Assembly: GCA_030323885.1 (NCBI GenBank)
Contig: CM059190.1
Span: forward strand, 81,522,709-81,586,708
DNA from: Branchipolynoe longqiensis
Lineage: Eukaryota; Annelida; Polychaeta; Phyllodocida; Polynoidae
DNA length: 64,000 bases
Reading direction: 5' to 3'
A model generated the notes under the pieces. It searched no databases. It was given only the letters and a program-made list of their open reading frames with translations, and was not told the DNA's origin. The position numbers were made by a program, and so were the translations under genes. Shown here piece by piece: positions 20,716 to 31,670 of the stretch. Positions within the stretch are counted from its first letter, which is position 1. Every line of letters begins with the position of its first letter.

Positions 20716-21042
20716 CGTGACGTAGCTCAGGTGGTAGAGTTTCCACCTGTGAAGGTGTGGGTCATCCGATCGATCCTTCTCAGTGGAATCATTTTCAGTT
20801 TGTGCTATTTTCTGTTCCATCCAGTGATCCACAACTGGTTCATCAAAGGCTTTGTGCTGTCCTGTCTGCGTGAAAGTGCATTTAAAAGACCCCTTGCTGC
20901 TTATCGGAAAGAGTAGCCTGTGTGGTGGCAGCGGGTTTCCTCCAAAGAAATATGTCAGGATGACCATATGTTTGACCTCCAATAGCCGATGATACAAAAA
21001 TCAATGTGCTCTAGAGGCATCGTTAAATAAAACAAGCTTCAC
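20716..21042 (+). mobile_element. SINE-C, mollusc-type tRNA SINE
   Basis: tRNA-like head (GTGACGTAGCTCAGGTGGTA), core with TTTAAAAGACCCCTTGCTGC and TTATCGGAAAGAGTAGCC, and 3' end AATGTGCTCTAGAGGCATCG, TTAAATAAAACAAGCTT. The core resembles the conserved Nin-DC-like SINE domain, recalled rather than searched. GGCAGCGG occurs at 20697 and 21046 as a likely target duplication. Confidence 0.75.
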
Positions 21043-21198
21043 TTTGGCAGCGGTTCGTAGATCACGAGGCTAGCAGAAGATATGTATTTACTGTAGAAAT
21101 ATTTGTGCAAATCTAGATTTGGATGAAATATATATATTGAATCCAAGTCTAGCATTTAAGTTTCAGCACTTATATGTTGTGAGTTCCGTCGGCACCTA

Positions 21199-21240
21199 CC
21201 GGACGCGGTAGCCGAATCGGTAGAGCGCAAGCCTCCCGTA
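21199..21240 (+). mobile_element. SINE-A head fragment
   Basis: GGACGCGGTAGCCGAATCGG to GCCTCCCGTA, broken by a LINE 3' end. Confidence 0.6.
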
Positions 21241-21350
21241 GTTTTGTTTAGTATGTAGTGGCATTTGTCATTAGGGCTGGAAGACCAATGCATCAGCACT
21301 GACAACATGTTATTCACATGAATAAAACCAGGTGCACAGAAACAAAAACC
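21241..21350 (+). mobile_element. Diverged LINE 3' end next to a truncated SINE-A head
   Basis: GGCTGGAAGACCAATGCATC, then AGCACTGACAACATG, and ATGAATAAAACC match the shared LINE 3' terminus. It directly abuts a SINE-A head broken at 21240. Confidence 0.45.
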
Positions 21351-21466
21351 AAGCCTACCATGGTTAGTCACCAGGAAGCCTGTGGGTATATGTGCAAAGT
21401 GAATTTAATGTATAGATTATAGCGATGTGAGGGGCGCCTATCCAAGTATTTTGTGTGACCTGTGAC

Positions 21467-21800
21467 CAGATGGGATGGCTGAATGAGTTGAGCTTCCGTC
21501 TCCTGTTTTGGGAGATCAGGGGATCCGAACCCGTGGGTTCGAACCCTGGTCAAGTCAAAGCAATGATTTAAAAATGTATGCTTGTCACTTCCTAGCCTGG
21601 CGCTCGGCATAAATGGGATAGGGCAAGGAATGGTTGGCTCTGTGTCAGGATAATATGACTGAGTGGGATATCAGGTCATGGTGCTGGCGGCCTGGTCTCC
21701 CAGTGGGGCAACACTATAAAGTCACCATGAGTGCACACTGTCACAAGTCAGTACCCGTCCTGATATGACCTTAGATTTTGCTAGGATGTAAAACAAGAAA
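21467..21800 (+). mobile_element. SINE-A (GACGGGATGG head)
   Basis: Head GACCAGATGGGATGGCTGAA to tail TTTTGCTAGGATGTAAAAC. Confidence 0.8.
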
Positions 21801-22014
21801 TACAAACAAAACCTGTGACTGGATGTGCTAGTTTGAAACTGCAGTGCTTCCACAGGAACCAGCGGAACTCGAAACACTCATGTTGTTGTAATTGTGACCT
21901 TCAATCCTTACAATAAGGTCACTATAAATACAATGACGCATCTAACGACCTATTTATATGCAGTAACTGGGCCAGGCAATGTGGTCTAATTAAATTTAAG
22001 GAGGTATGCCGAAT

Positions 22015-22365
22015 TTTGGTTGTTGGAGTCTTACGTCTAGACACCACCTAAGGTCATATCAGGGTGGGTACCGACTTGTGACAGTGTGCACTCATAGCGA
22101 CTTCATAGTGCTGCCCCACTGGGAAATCAGGCTGCCAGCACCAAGACCCGATATCCCACTCAGTCACATTATCCTGACACTGAGCCAACCAGTCATTGTC
22201 CTATCCTATTAATGCTGAGCACCAAGCTAGGAAGTGGCAAGTATAATTTGTTAAGTCATCGGTTTGACGTGATCAGGGTTCAAACACATGGGTTCGAACC
22301 ACAGTCTACGAACACAGGGGATAGACGCTCAACTCATTTGGCCATCCCATCTGGTGGTATTCCAA
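22015..22365 (-). mobile_element. SINE-A (GACGGGATGG head)
   Basis: Tail TTTTGGTTGTTGGAGTCTTA to head TTTGGCCATCCCATCTGGTG. Confidence 0.8.
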
Positions 22366-22974
22366 ATGTGGGTGGGTGACTTCATGTACCCTGCCAGATG
22401 GTTTCAGGGCGCTCTGTAGGGGGTGGGATGCTGTATGATGCACTACCAGACCTGAAGGTCTACCAGAATTCAACAGCGCATCACGGTTCATCCAAAGTGT
22501 TCATTCAATATTATTCACAGTCGCACAAAGCATATATGGACGCGGTGAGTGTGGTGTTGTTTGGTACAGGGTTTGTTTGTCAAGTATGAATTGTCTGGTT
22601 CAATAAATTGTTAGAACATAAACTAGGATCATATTCCACAATTTTAAAATGTAAGATGGGAGTGTGAGGGATCTTTGTGCAACTGTGACAATTTAAAAAA
22701 CTTTGAAATGACCCCTAGCCAAAAATCTGTATCTTGGCCTTACCTTTTGCTTCTGCCAAACTGTCAGAAACAATGAATCAACCAAGCCTACATTGTTCCC
22801 CTCTTTTGTTTCCTTTCCTCTTTTCTCCATTTTGTCTGCTCAAGAAATGTCATAAGGCTTGTGGATTTCTGGTTTGCTTTAGTTGGGTTAGTAGGCAGGT
22901 GGTTGAGTTTGTAGAGTGAACCCAAATACATCTGCAGTAATGCCTCTTGATCTCGCCATGAATTGGTGCCCGCA
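22366..22974. other. No recognisable feature
   Basis: Unique sequence with short ORFs of 60-68 codons that lack supporting signals. Confidence 0.5.
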
Positions 22975-23100
22975 TGGCGTAAGTTCACCATCACTCACTC
23001 ATTCACCTATCGGTAGGGCACCCGCCTCCACCGCGGGCGGGTGGTCCTGGGTTCAATTCTCAGCTGAGACTAAGCAAGTACCTTACCAATAACAGTTGAT
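22975..23100 (+). mobile_element. tRNA-like repeat fragment (SINE-D)
   Basis: CGGTAGGGCACCCGCCTCCA, then GTCCTGGGTTCAATTCTCAG and CTGAGACTAAGCAAGTACC have box A/box B spacing. A single copy in the window, so family status is uncertain. Confidence 0.35.
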
Positions 23101-23189
23101 AACTGTTTGAATTGAAATTGTTTCTAGCAGTTTTTTTTAGCCATTGGGCAGCATGCTATTTGGAAACCCACCGCTATTTGTATGTTTGG

Positions 23190-23240
23190 TGGTTGTTGGA
23201 GTGTTACGTCCTGGTAACATCAAAGGTCATAGCAGGACGG
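23190..23240 (-). mobile_element. SINE-A tail fragment
   Basis: GGTTGTTGGAGTGTTACGTC to CATAGCAGGACGGG only, a 5'-truncated insertion. Confidence 0.6.
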
Positions 23241-23504
23241 GGTATTTGTATGTAGTGAATGTTCTGAAGGACATTGAGCTTAATATAAGATTTAAAAAAA
23301 AACTAATTCTACAGTAAATTTCCATATTATACAATGGGAGATGTGGTAGAGACCAGTTTGGTTTAAGGGTAGACGGGTGGGGTGGAAGGATTGTCACTGT
23401 CAGACAACAATATCAATGGGCACCTTTCATGAGCCATTTATCTTGTTATACACTTGGTGGCAGCACCCGTTCCCGGTCCAAGTCGGCTATCATCGTTGGA
23501 TAGA

Positions 23505-24295
23505 AGGGTGTAAGGTGTGTGTGTTGGTGGTGTAGGTGGGGGGTGGGGGTGTGTGGTGGGGGTTTAGGGATGTGGTGGGGGTTTAGGGATGTGGGGGTGT
23601 AGGTATGTCTGTGGTGCAGGTGTAGGCGTGTGTTGGGGGTGTAGTGATGGGGTGTAGATGGTGGTGTGGTGGGTGGTGTAGGGGTGTGGTGGGGATGTAG
23701 GGGTGTGGTGGGTATGGTGTGTGTGTGGTGGTAGGTATATGGTGTGTGGTGGGGTGTATGGGGTATAGGTGTCTCTGGTGGGGTGTGTCATGATGGTTTA
23801 GGGCTGTGGTGGGGGTGTAGGTGTGTGGTGGGGGTTTAGGGATGCTAAAGATTGTGAGGTGCCACTCTGCAAGAACACCCCTACACACCTCACCCAAACC
23901 ACCCTACACCCCCCCCATCCACACACACCTACACCCCCACCACATCCCTAAGCCACCACCACACCCATACATCCCACCACACCCACCCCACCATACCCAC
24001 TCACCACACACCCCTAAATCCCCATACACCCCACCACACACACCTACACCCCCACCACATCCTTAAGCCCCCACCACACCCCTACACCCCACCACACACC
24101 CCTACATCCATACACACCCCCACCACACACACCAAAATCCTCACCACACCCCTACACCTCCAACACACAAACATACACCCCTACCAGTACCACCCACCCA
24201 CCAGACACCCCTACACAAACATACACCCACACCATACACACCTACACCCCTCAACCCCCACTACACCCCCTCCCCACTCCACCCCCTCTTATTTA
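23505..24295. repeat. Minisatellite with G-rich to C-rich polarity switch
   Basis: 23520-23845 is GGTGTGGTGGGGGTGTAGG-like. After a 30-base neutral spacer, 23875-24295 is CACCCCTACACCCCCACCAC-like. The two halves are near-complementary, so a long hairpin or opposite-strand G-rich arrays are possible. ORFs in it (Pro/His/Thr only) are composition artefacts. Confidence 0.85.
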
Positions 24296-24439
24296 GACAC
24301 ACTTGATAGTAGAAGGAACTGCTTCTATCCAATCAAAGCATTACAGAGACACGCATGGTGCGCCATCTGACTAAGAGTCATGCAAACTGAAAGCTCCCCA
24401 TTGCTGATTTATTGTAGCAATGTATCTTCTATAATTATG

Positions 24440-24785
24440 AACTTTAGATGTTTGTTCGTTGTTGTTTTACATCCTAGCAACATCGAAGGTCATATCAGGA
24501 CGGGCACCGACTTGTGACAGTGCGCATTCATGGTGACTTTATAGTGCTGCCCCACTGGGAGATCAGGCCACCAGCACCATGACCTGATATCCCACTCAGT
24601 CACATTATCCTGACATTGAACCAACCAGTCCTTGCCCTATCCTACTAATGCCAATTGCCTGGCTAGGAAGCGACAAATATCAATTTTTAGTCACCGATTT
24701 GACTCGACCAGTGTTCGAACCCACGATCCTATGGTCAACCAACACGGGAGACGGACGCTCTAACTCATTCGGCCATCCCGTCTGG
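24440..24785 (-). mobile_element. SINE-A (GACGGGATGG head)
   Basis: Tail TGTTTTACATCCTAGCAACA to head TTCGGCCATCCCGTCTGG. The block between box B and box A is rearranged relative to other copies (CCTATGGTCAACCAACACGG). Confidence 0.8.
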
Positions 24786-24963
24786 TTGAACTTTAGATTA
24801 ATGTAATATTGGCTGCTTGGCTGGAAAATCACCCCCTTGGGAAAGCCATACAGTTACTACATGTTTGTGGTTGAACAAAGTCAAATCAACTGTCATGGAA
24901 TCTTTTTATAGTACGAGTCCATCTTGTAAGTCGCTTAATCGGTCTAACACTAGAATGGCTCTG

Positions 24964-25270
24964 AAGGCCCTGTCACACCTCACCGGATTGGGGGAAACAG
25001 ACAGAAACCGAACAAAGTCCGGTTTCTGTCTGTACAAGTTTTGATCATGCACAAAAATAGGAACGGATGCCGCCGGACTGACGTCTGCGGTTCTTGTCCG
25101 GTTTGAGTTTGTTTCGTCCATTGGCTATCCGTTCATGTCCATTTCATGTCCATTCAGCATCCATTGACCCGATAGCGCAACATTTTGACACATTTTAATA
25201 CATTTTGATAATTATCACCACCGGACTAGACAATTCTCTCCGTTGCTCAATCCGGCGAGGTGTGACAGCC
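24964..25270 (+). mobile_element. M6-type foldback, CCGGTTTCTGTC interior
   Basis: AAGGCCCTGTCACACCTCAC (CGGATT) to AATCCGGCGAGGTGTGACAG. The interior repeats CCGGACT, GTCCGGTTT and TGTCCATT words. Confidence 0.7.
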
Positions 25271-25334
25271 GCTCGAGGTAAACAAAATTAAATTAATTGT
25301 ATTTAACCATTCAATATGGCTAGCTAGATTCAGG

Positions 25335-25378
25335 CCGCAATGTTGCTAGGACGTAAAACAACAACACTCAAACAAACA
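25335..25378 (+). mobile_element. SINE-A tail fragment
   Basis: AATGTTGCTAGGACGTAAAA followed by CAACAACACTCAAACAAAC. Confidence 0.55.
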
Positions 25379-25852
25379 TCGTGTGTAACAAGATAAAGAT
25401 GTATAAGTATTCATATAATCACATATATATCAATATGGATAATTTTCAGTTGACTGTATTTACCTCGTCCTATTTCAGCCGAAATGTGACCAGACATCAC
25501 AAAATGAGCCGCTTTGCACACATATAGATTTTATGCCAAGAACACCTGAATGCATTAAAACCAATCCATAAAACTTCCTCTTTAAAAAAGAAAATTGTCA
25601 ATATCTGAGCTATAATAAAACGGTTTGTGTCATTTTGAAGCTTACACAGCTTTCTGTTCGTATGTATGCAACTCATTTCCCCAGATTTTCTCAAATTGCA
25701 GTATATCCCCCCCTTTTTTTTTTAATGAAACAAATATGTTAATGAAATATTAATAAAGGCGAACAAATCCATGGTTATAAATGAATAGAGTGATATTTCG
25801 GGGGGGTGGGGGGGGGGCGAGGTCAAAGGGAAACAATTCAGAACTTGTATAT

Positions 25853-26088
25853 ATGAAGAGTTCAGGCACAACGCCCTGGTAACGTCAATAAACAAATCTA
25901 ATTAAAATAAAAGATTTTTACCTGAAGGTAATTGTAATTCTCACTAATTCCACTTTTCTTATGATGAAATGGTTATAGAGCAATGAACTTTTAAAATAGG
26001 AACATTAAGAAATAACCTTTTGGAGGTTTGACTCCAATGTTTATATCAATTTTTGGATCGGGGTTTACAGGGTTTTGCGCCTGAACTC

Positions 26089-26092
<4 letters not shown>
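25853..26092 (+). mobile_element. M3 followed by (TA)n
   Basis: ATGAAGAGTTCAGGCACAAC to TTTTGCGCCTGAACTCCTCA, then (TA)n to 26120. Confidence 0.75.
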
Positions 26093-26123
<31 letters not shown>

Positions 26124-26409
26124 TCGTGCATTTTCATCTTGAGTTCTAAGCCATCGCGCGTTCACGGCCCCGGCGACATCTGTCGGCGAATGGTAGAAGG
26201 TCACTGCAAAGGTCAGGTAATATTAGCACGCATATAATCACGTGTGATTGGTTACTGGGCTTACCTGGAAAGGAAGGTGATCTATTGTTGCTGCGTGAGA
26301 TGACTAAAATTCGTGAGACACGTGAGGTTATTGTGTTATCTGTAATCTTGATGGCTAATGCTTTTTGGAAATACTAACGTCAGGCATTTATCTCGTTTTC
26401 GTTGGGCAC

Positions 26410-26745
26410 CGGACGCGGTGGCCGAATCGATAGAGCGCAGGCCTCCCCGTGCGCAAGGTCAGGAGTTCAATTCCCAGTCGAGTAAAACGAATGACTTACA
26501 CAATTGATACTTGTCGCTTCCTAGCCAGCCGCTCTGCATTATTAGGATAGGGCAGGGGATGGTTGGATTGCTGTCGATATAATGTGACTGAGTGGGATAT
26601 CAAGTCGTGGTGATGGAGGCATGGTCTCTCAGTGGGGGAGCACTAGAAAGTCACCAAGAGTGCACCCTGTCGCAAGTCGGTACCCCATCATGATATGACT
26701 TTAGATGTTGCCAGGACATACAACTCCAACAACCAACCAACCGTT
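26410..26745 (+). mobile_element. SINE-A, full copy
   Basis: GGACGCGGTGGCCGAATCGA head, body and CAACAACCAACCAACC tail are all present. Confidence 0.85.
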
Positions 26746-26805
26746 TTCGTTGGTTATCAAAGTGAGTAGTCGGCAGCCGAGTAAAGATGAACTAACAGGA
26801 ATAAT

Positions 26806-27320
26806 GGCCCTGTCACATTATGACGTTTCTCACTGGCGTGCCGCCAACGCGCAAAATCACTTTTAATTGTCGAGAAACGTCAAACCTTTTGGTGTCAGCG
26901 CAACGTATTGGTAGCGTGCGGCTGACGTTGTGAGAACAAAAACAAAAAGGTTTGGCGTGCCATCCTGATATGACCTTAGATGCTGCTAGGATGTAAAACA
27001 ACAACAAACAAAAAAGCAACAGTTTGGCACAACGAGCCTCACATGCGCGCGGCGTATGCCTAGCGTTTGCATAACGTTATTCCAGCGCGTGTAACATATC
27101 TCGACGTGCTCCTAACGTCACCATAATGTTAGCACCCATGAGTTGTTGCACGTTGAAAGTTTTGTGCAAGCGCAAAACTTTGTCGATTCGCTGACGCACG
27201 CTGCCGACCGTCGCCGTCCATCAACAAATACCAATGCGCAGATAACGCTTCCTGACGTATCTCGACGTTGCGCCGAAAAATTACATGCGTTGGCGAGAAG
27301 GGTCGTAAAGTGACAGGGCT
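26806..27320 (+). mobile_element. M5 with embedded SINE tail
   Basis: GGCCCTGTCACATTATGACG to GTCGTAAAGTGACAGGGCT. The SINE-A tail lies at the same internal place (26960-27018). Confidence 0.75.
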
Positions 27321-27345
27321 ATTAGATATGTCAACTGATTCACAA

Positions 27346-27990
27346 GTAAACAGGATGGCCGTATGAGTTAAGTGCCGACCTACTGTTTTAATAGGAGGTT
27401 ACGGGATTCGACGGTCACCTCCTTCCACTTGAACTGTGAAGCAAGGCTAAAGCTAAGATTCCATCTACGCGGTATGTGGTATGCGAATGCGGCAAAAAAA
27501 TCGAAAAGCATGTAAAGGCATAGTGTTGCTTCCATACGTCCGAATGCGAACGCGAATGCGGCAAATGGATCGACCCATGGACCGATCGGTGCGAATGTGG
27601 GTGCGGGTGTGAATGCTGCTGCGTTTGCCATAAAAAACAATAGTAACTTTGACTTTCCTTCACAAATTTGGACCAACAAACTCCAAAAATGGGATGGGTA
27701 TTTTTTTAGTTTTTTTTGTTTAGCACCCCGCAACACAAAAAGAAGACATCGACTATTGGAGGTCGGCATGAGTATATATGTCACATTTCGCATTTGCATG
27801 CCGCATACCGCATATATGGAATCTTAGCTTGAGTCAAGTCAATGACTTTAAGATTGATACTTGTCGCTACATAGCCTGGTGTTTGGCATTTCCAGGATAG
27901 AACAAGGAGCAGTAGAATGAGAAGCGCCAGTTGTTTGTGATTTGAAATGTCCCCTGCTTCGTCTACTAATGTACAAAAACAAACAAATTA
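27346..27990 (+). mobile_element. SINE-A type head with mosaic tail, split by foldback M7
   Basis: Head AACAGGATGGCCGTATGAGT, box B interrupted at about 27411, and body resuming at GAGTCAAGTCAATGACTTTA (27833). It ends AGTAGAATGAGAAGCGCCAG, then CCCCTGCTTCGTCTAC, the alternative tail also seen at 39709 and 49757. Confidence 0.6.
27449..27831 (+). mobile_element. M7 foldback, GCGAATGCGGC interior
   Basis: Inverted ends of about 45 bp (AAGCTAAGATTCCATCTACG; right complement ATATGGAATCTTAGCTT), then GTATGCGAATGCGG words on the left arm. The core includes TTTAGCACCCCGCAACACAA, also seen near 50740. It splits a SINE-A. Confidence 0.65.
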
Positions 27991-28002
27991 TCAGAACCAT
28001 AC

Positions 28003-28370
28003 AGGATGGCTGAATGGGTAGAGCGCCCATATCCGCTGCAACAGTTCGTGGGTTCAATCCCTGGCCAGGTCATACACCAAATAATTAAAGATTGATGTTT
28101 GGCTTTGTATTGTCTGGCAGGTAGTGTTAGTAGGATATGACAATGGCGGCTGGAGTCAATGTCAGGATAATATGATACTGAGTACTGACATCCCGGTGGA
28201 GAAGCACTATAAAGGCTGTACGAGTGCTCAATAACAGTTTCAGGATAATTTGACTCTGGGATATCAGGTCATGTCTCCCCACTGGGCAGCACTATAAAGT
28301 TGCCATGAGTGTGCACTGTCACAAGTTGGGACCTTAGATTTTGCTAGGATGTAAATCACCAACAAACAAA
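28003..28370 (+). mobile_element. SINE-A, diverged
   Basis: Head CAGGATGGCTGAATGGGTAG, then GTTCGTGGGTTCAATCCCTG. The body holds a duplicated AATATGAC/AATTTGAC block, and the tail is TTTTGCTAGGATGTAAATC. Confidence 0.65.
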
Positions 28371-28664
28371 CATGCTGGTATCTTTAACCTTAAGAATATT
28401 TCCATTACGACCCAACTTGTGCCTATGGTTGAGACAATTACCATTCTCTAGAACGTAGAAGAGAGTGTTTGGTGGATAAGTGGCAGCACTAACTCAGTAG
28501 CGAACCGGCAGGTGGCGTCGTGAATAGGTTAAGAAACGATTGGTTTGTTAAGAACTCTGAAGGATATATGCAAACCTTAGGTTTTTTTAGAGGGAGGGGG
28601 AGGTGATTACTCCTCCTATGGACACCTACCGTCTTCTCTGTGCACCAGGATACTGGTGTTATAG

Positions 28665-29200
28665 TCATTTAAAAAAAAAAATGTTGGGGTAAATATGTTT
28701 ATTCTGCTGAATAATTCTTTTGTCAATGCCGAAGCGCTGGTCTTCCAGCCATTTTTCAATTCAGGGTTATTTACACAAAAGGTATATAGAATAAGGTATA
28801 CAATAACTGTTGAATACACAATTTGCAGCATGTAACACAATGAAATTCTGTAACCCAAAAGTTTGATAGCAATATGGTAACAGTAGTGTCATATAACTAG
28901 ATCAATATTAGTCAGATCAATGTGGGTATTTACATAGTATTTAGAATGTAAGGAGAAGTTATCTTCTGTATTCAGTTGGAAAAGTTGTAGTAAGTTTTAA
29001 TGTTCAGTTGTAGTTAGGAAATATAAATGTCACTTTGTTAGAAATATTTGAGTGTAACTCTAGTGTAGTTAGTTATGTGCGTTTATGAATTATGTTGTTG
29101 GGGTGGGGTTGTTAATAATACACTGGACCAGCTGTGACTAGTGAAGCAGTGGGACCAATCCCAGTGCATTTAGGTCTTAAATTTTACTTTTATATTTGGA
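28665..29200 (-). mobile_element. Diverged LINE 3' UTR
   Basis: Starts with a poly-A tail (poly-T/A at 28670-28682) and has the terminal hairpin word GGCTGGAAGACCAGCGCTTC on the minus strand. The rest is AT-rich non-coding sequence that does not match the 11375 family; its upstream limit is uncertain. Confidence 0.4.
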
Positions 29201-30229
29201 CCGTCTCTGTCATTGTATATGGTTGACTGGAAATAACAGAGGAACAGCAACAAATAAAAAAGGTACTTTTTGGTTGTAATACAAGCATATAACATACGTG
29301 ACAAGAGCAGTGTGATGGGACATGAGGGTATAGTATGTACAGAGGTGCTCAGTGAATCAAATCGTTATAATCAATCAGCAGAAAGTAAAGAGACAGAAAC
29401 GTGACAAGCCCAACTTCTCAGCAACAAAACAACACAAGGAATTGAAAGTAAATTACTTATGCAGTCAGCGCTTAAAACTGCGTAGTTTGAAAGCATACAC
29501 TTAAAAAAACCTAAATAATTACCAAGGTTGACATTTCACACTTTGTATAAGATCCAAATCAAAACGTCAAAATTCAATTGTGACACAATGCACAACATTG
29601 CTATTTGCTCACATTTGCTTAAACTGTTTAAAGTTTACAACATTTGTTAAACTGTGAAATTCATCTGTGACTCTATGCACAACATGTAAACCATTATATG
29701 AATATGAATTCTGCTATTATTTGGAGCTTTTGCTGCTATTATTTGGAGTTATTGCTGCTATTATTTGGAATGTTTTCACTCATGGTTTTCTAGTCAGAAA
29801 AGTTGTGCAGTTTCTACGAACGATTTTTTCTTTTTTCTTTTTTGTTTAAATTTTTTTTTTTAGGTGCAATGGCAGAAGCTGAAAGAAAGCTATCGAGCTG
29901 TGCCATTTAACTCATCTTCATCAAGTCAAACTGGATTTGTGTTTGCTGTTGCTGTCAGTCGAGCTGCTTGTACATATTCAAGGCGAGTCCAGTACTAAGC
30001 AAACACAGCCTGCCTCATTCCGCCCCAAACGTGAGGTATTTCTAAGCTTCACTGCCTCCCGCCACCGGTAACTCACTCAGTGCGCAGAATCTCCACTCTC
30101 CATGCACATACTGCTTTCTCTCGGTGGTGTACACAGCACAGGGTTTAATGGAAACATACCGACTCTGTTTGGAGAGTGTATGTCCTGCGCACCTGCCACG
30201 TCAATAGGCCCTTTTCTGCTGCAGAACAC
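29201..30229. other. Unique AT-rich sequence
   Basis: Contains the 22-bp repeat at 29711 and a T-rich stretch at 29826-29863 followed by TTTTTTTTAGGTGCAATGG, a reasonable splice-acceptor-like context (AG at 29862). No clear exon follows. Confidence 0.4.
29711..29772. repeat. 22-bp tandem repeat, 2.6 units
   Basis: CTGCTATTATTTGGAG occurs at 29711, 29733 and 29755. Confidence 0.8.
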
Positions 30230-30572
30230 GCCCGGGCGCGGTGGCCGACTCGGGAGAGTGCGGGCCTCGTGTGCGGAAGATCGGGACTTTGGTTCCCGGT
30301 CAAGTCAAACCAATGACTTATACTTATAGTTATAGAATTGATACTTGTCATTTCTTAGCCAAAGACTCGGCATCAATTGGAGAGGGCAAGGACTGGTTAA
30401 CTGAGTGGCAGGATAATATGACTAAGTGGGACTTTGGGTCATTGTGGCGGTGGCCTGAATTCCCAGTGGGGCAGCACTATAAAGCTGTCATGAGTGTGCA
30501 CTGTTACAAGTCGGTATCTGTCCTGATATGACCTTAGATGTTGCCAGGATGTAAAAATCCAACAACCAACCT
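30230..30572 (+). mobile_element. SINE-A, full copy
   Basis: GGGCGCGGTGGCCGACTCGG head to ATCCAACAACCAACC. Confidence 0.8.
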
Positions 30573-30604
30573 GCTGCAGAACATACAAGGCTACCCACAA
30601 CATT

Positions 30605-30957
30605 CAGGGTCCGGACAGACCTGGGGAACCCTTGAAAAAAAAGTTGACGGCCCTGGAAAATAAAGTAATATATTCAAGTGCTTGAATATCCTTGGAAAGC
30701 ATCTTACTGTCTGGAAAGCCATTGAAAAATAATAATTTTATATCAAATAAAATATAAAACGCCTATTGTTGTTCTTTTATTTATTTTTGTTATATCTTGC
30801 AATACGAAAATGACATGGTCATGAGATCCAAGTGATAGCATCACCATACTGGAAAAGAATGCTTGTCACTTTTAGCTTGGTTAGGTCCTTGAATTTTGGA
30901 AAAGTTGACTAGGAAAGTGCATGAAAAGTGAATTTCCGTCAAGTGTTCAAACCCTGA
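30605..30957 (+). mobile_element. M14 (CAGGGTCC.. hAT-like MITE)
   Basis: CAGGGTCCGGACAGACCTGG to GTGTTCAAACCCTG, flanked by AACATT on both sides. The interior repeats CCTTGAAAA / TTGAATTTTGGAAA words. The end type resembles widespread hAT-like MITEs, recalled rather than searched. Confidence 0.6.
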
Positions 30958-31104
30958 ACATTAGTTCTTGCCACTGACGACAGCATACATGTCGGTGGTG
31001 AAGATCTTCAATGAAAGTTTCCCGACCCATCATTCTATCCACCCACAGTTTACTATTATAGTTGCGTTCTATTATTTTGACCAGGTAACCCTTCTATGCA
31101 GTTT

Positions 31105-31295
31105 GAAATGTTTTACGGGTGGGAAATATTGGGCCTAGAGCGAGAATCGAACCCACATCTCTTGTATTCCAGACTGGTAGGCTAACCATTTCACCACCTA
31201 GGCTCCCTGATTTTACCATCCTATCCACGCTTACCTGTATATATGTGGCTCATTGCCTGACAGGTCAGTGCAGACCACCACAATCACCCCACACA
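31105..31295 (-). mobile_element. SINE-E (tRNA-like, GGTGGTGTAATGGTTAGC head)
   Basis: On the minus strand: GGGAGCCTAGGTGGTGAAAT, then a GATGTGGGTTCGATTCTCGC box B and TTTCCCACCC. Four copies in the window share the CTTGCCTGACAGGTCAGTGC flank. Confidence 0.65.
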
Positions 31296-31299
31296 TCAT

Positions 31300-31351
31300 A
31301 CCCGTCCTGATATGACCTTAGATGTTGCTAGGACGTAAAACAACAACAAAC
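31300..31351 (+). mobile_element. SINE-A tail fragment
   Basis: CCCGTCCTGATATGACCTTA to AACAACAACAAACAAAC, directly between SINE-E and an RTE-like fragment. Confidence 0.65.
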
Positions 31352-31354
31352 AAA

Positions 31355-31470
31355 CAATCATCATCATGCTGTCAGTCGCGATGCAACAAAGACTGCTTTC
31401 ATTACTTTGACTGCCGCTCTCCATTTTGCTCTCTGCTGTGAGAGTGATGTCCATGAGTCGGTCTTAATCA
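31355..31470 (-). pseudogene. RTE-like LINE 3' fragment
   Basis: Shares the last roughly 100 bases of the 14210 element (GACTGCCGCTCTCCATTTTG on plus) and a TCATCATCATG tail at the 3' end. It abuts a SINE-A tail fragment at 31300-31351. Confidence 0.55.
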
Positions 31471-31511
31471 ACATACACATCGTAGATTCAACAACCATAC
31501 AGCTTGTACAG

Positions 31512-31670
31512 TATCCAGGTCATGGAAATCAGTGTCATGGGGTTGATAGAAATGGGGGAAATATTGTGCCTAGAGGCGGAATCGGACCCACATCTCTTGC
31601 ATTCCAGGCCAGTGTGCCTACCTGTTTTTGCGTGGCTCCTTGCCTGACAGGTTAGTGCCGACCACCAGAC
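31512..31670 (-). mobile_element. SINE-E, internally deleted
   Basis: Shares AAATATTGTGCCTAGAGGCG, CATTCCAGGCCAGTGTGC and CTTGCCTGACAGGTTAGTGC. The box A stretch is deleted. Confidence 0.6.

Noticed and set aside
23564..24066. Pro/His/Thr-rich ORFs of 75-104 codons on both strands
   Set aside because: They are direct translations of the GGTGTGGTGGGG / CCACACC minisatellite; no splice or start context.
26410..26490. tRNA gene with box A and box B
   Set aside because: It continues into the SINE-A body in dozens of copies; no acceptor stem closes.
29826..29900. Splice acceptor followed by an exon at 29863
   Set aside because: The acceptor context is fair but the downstream frames close quickly and no donor or protein-like stretch was seen.
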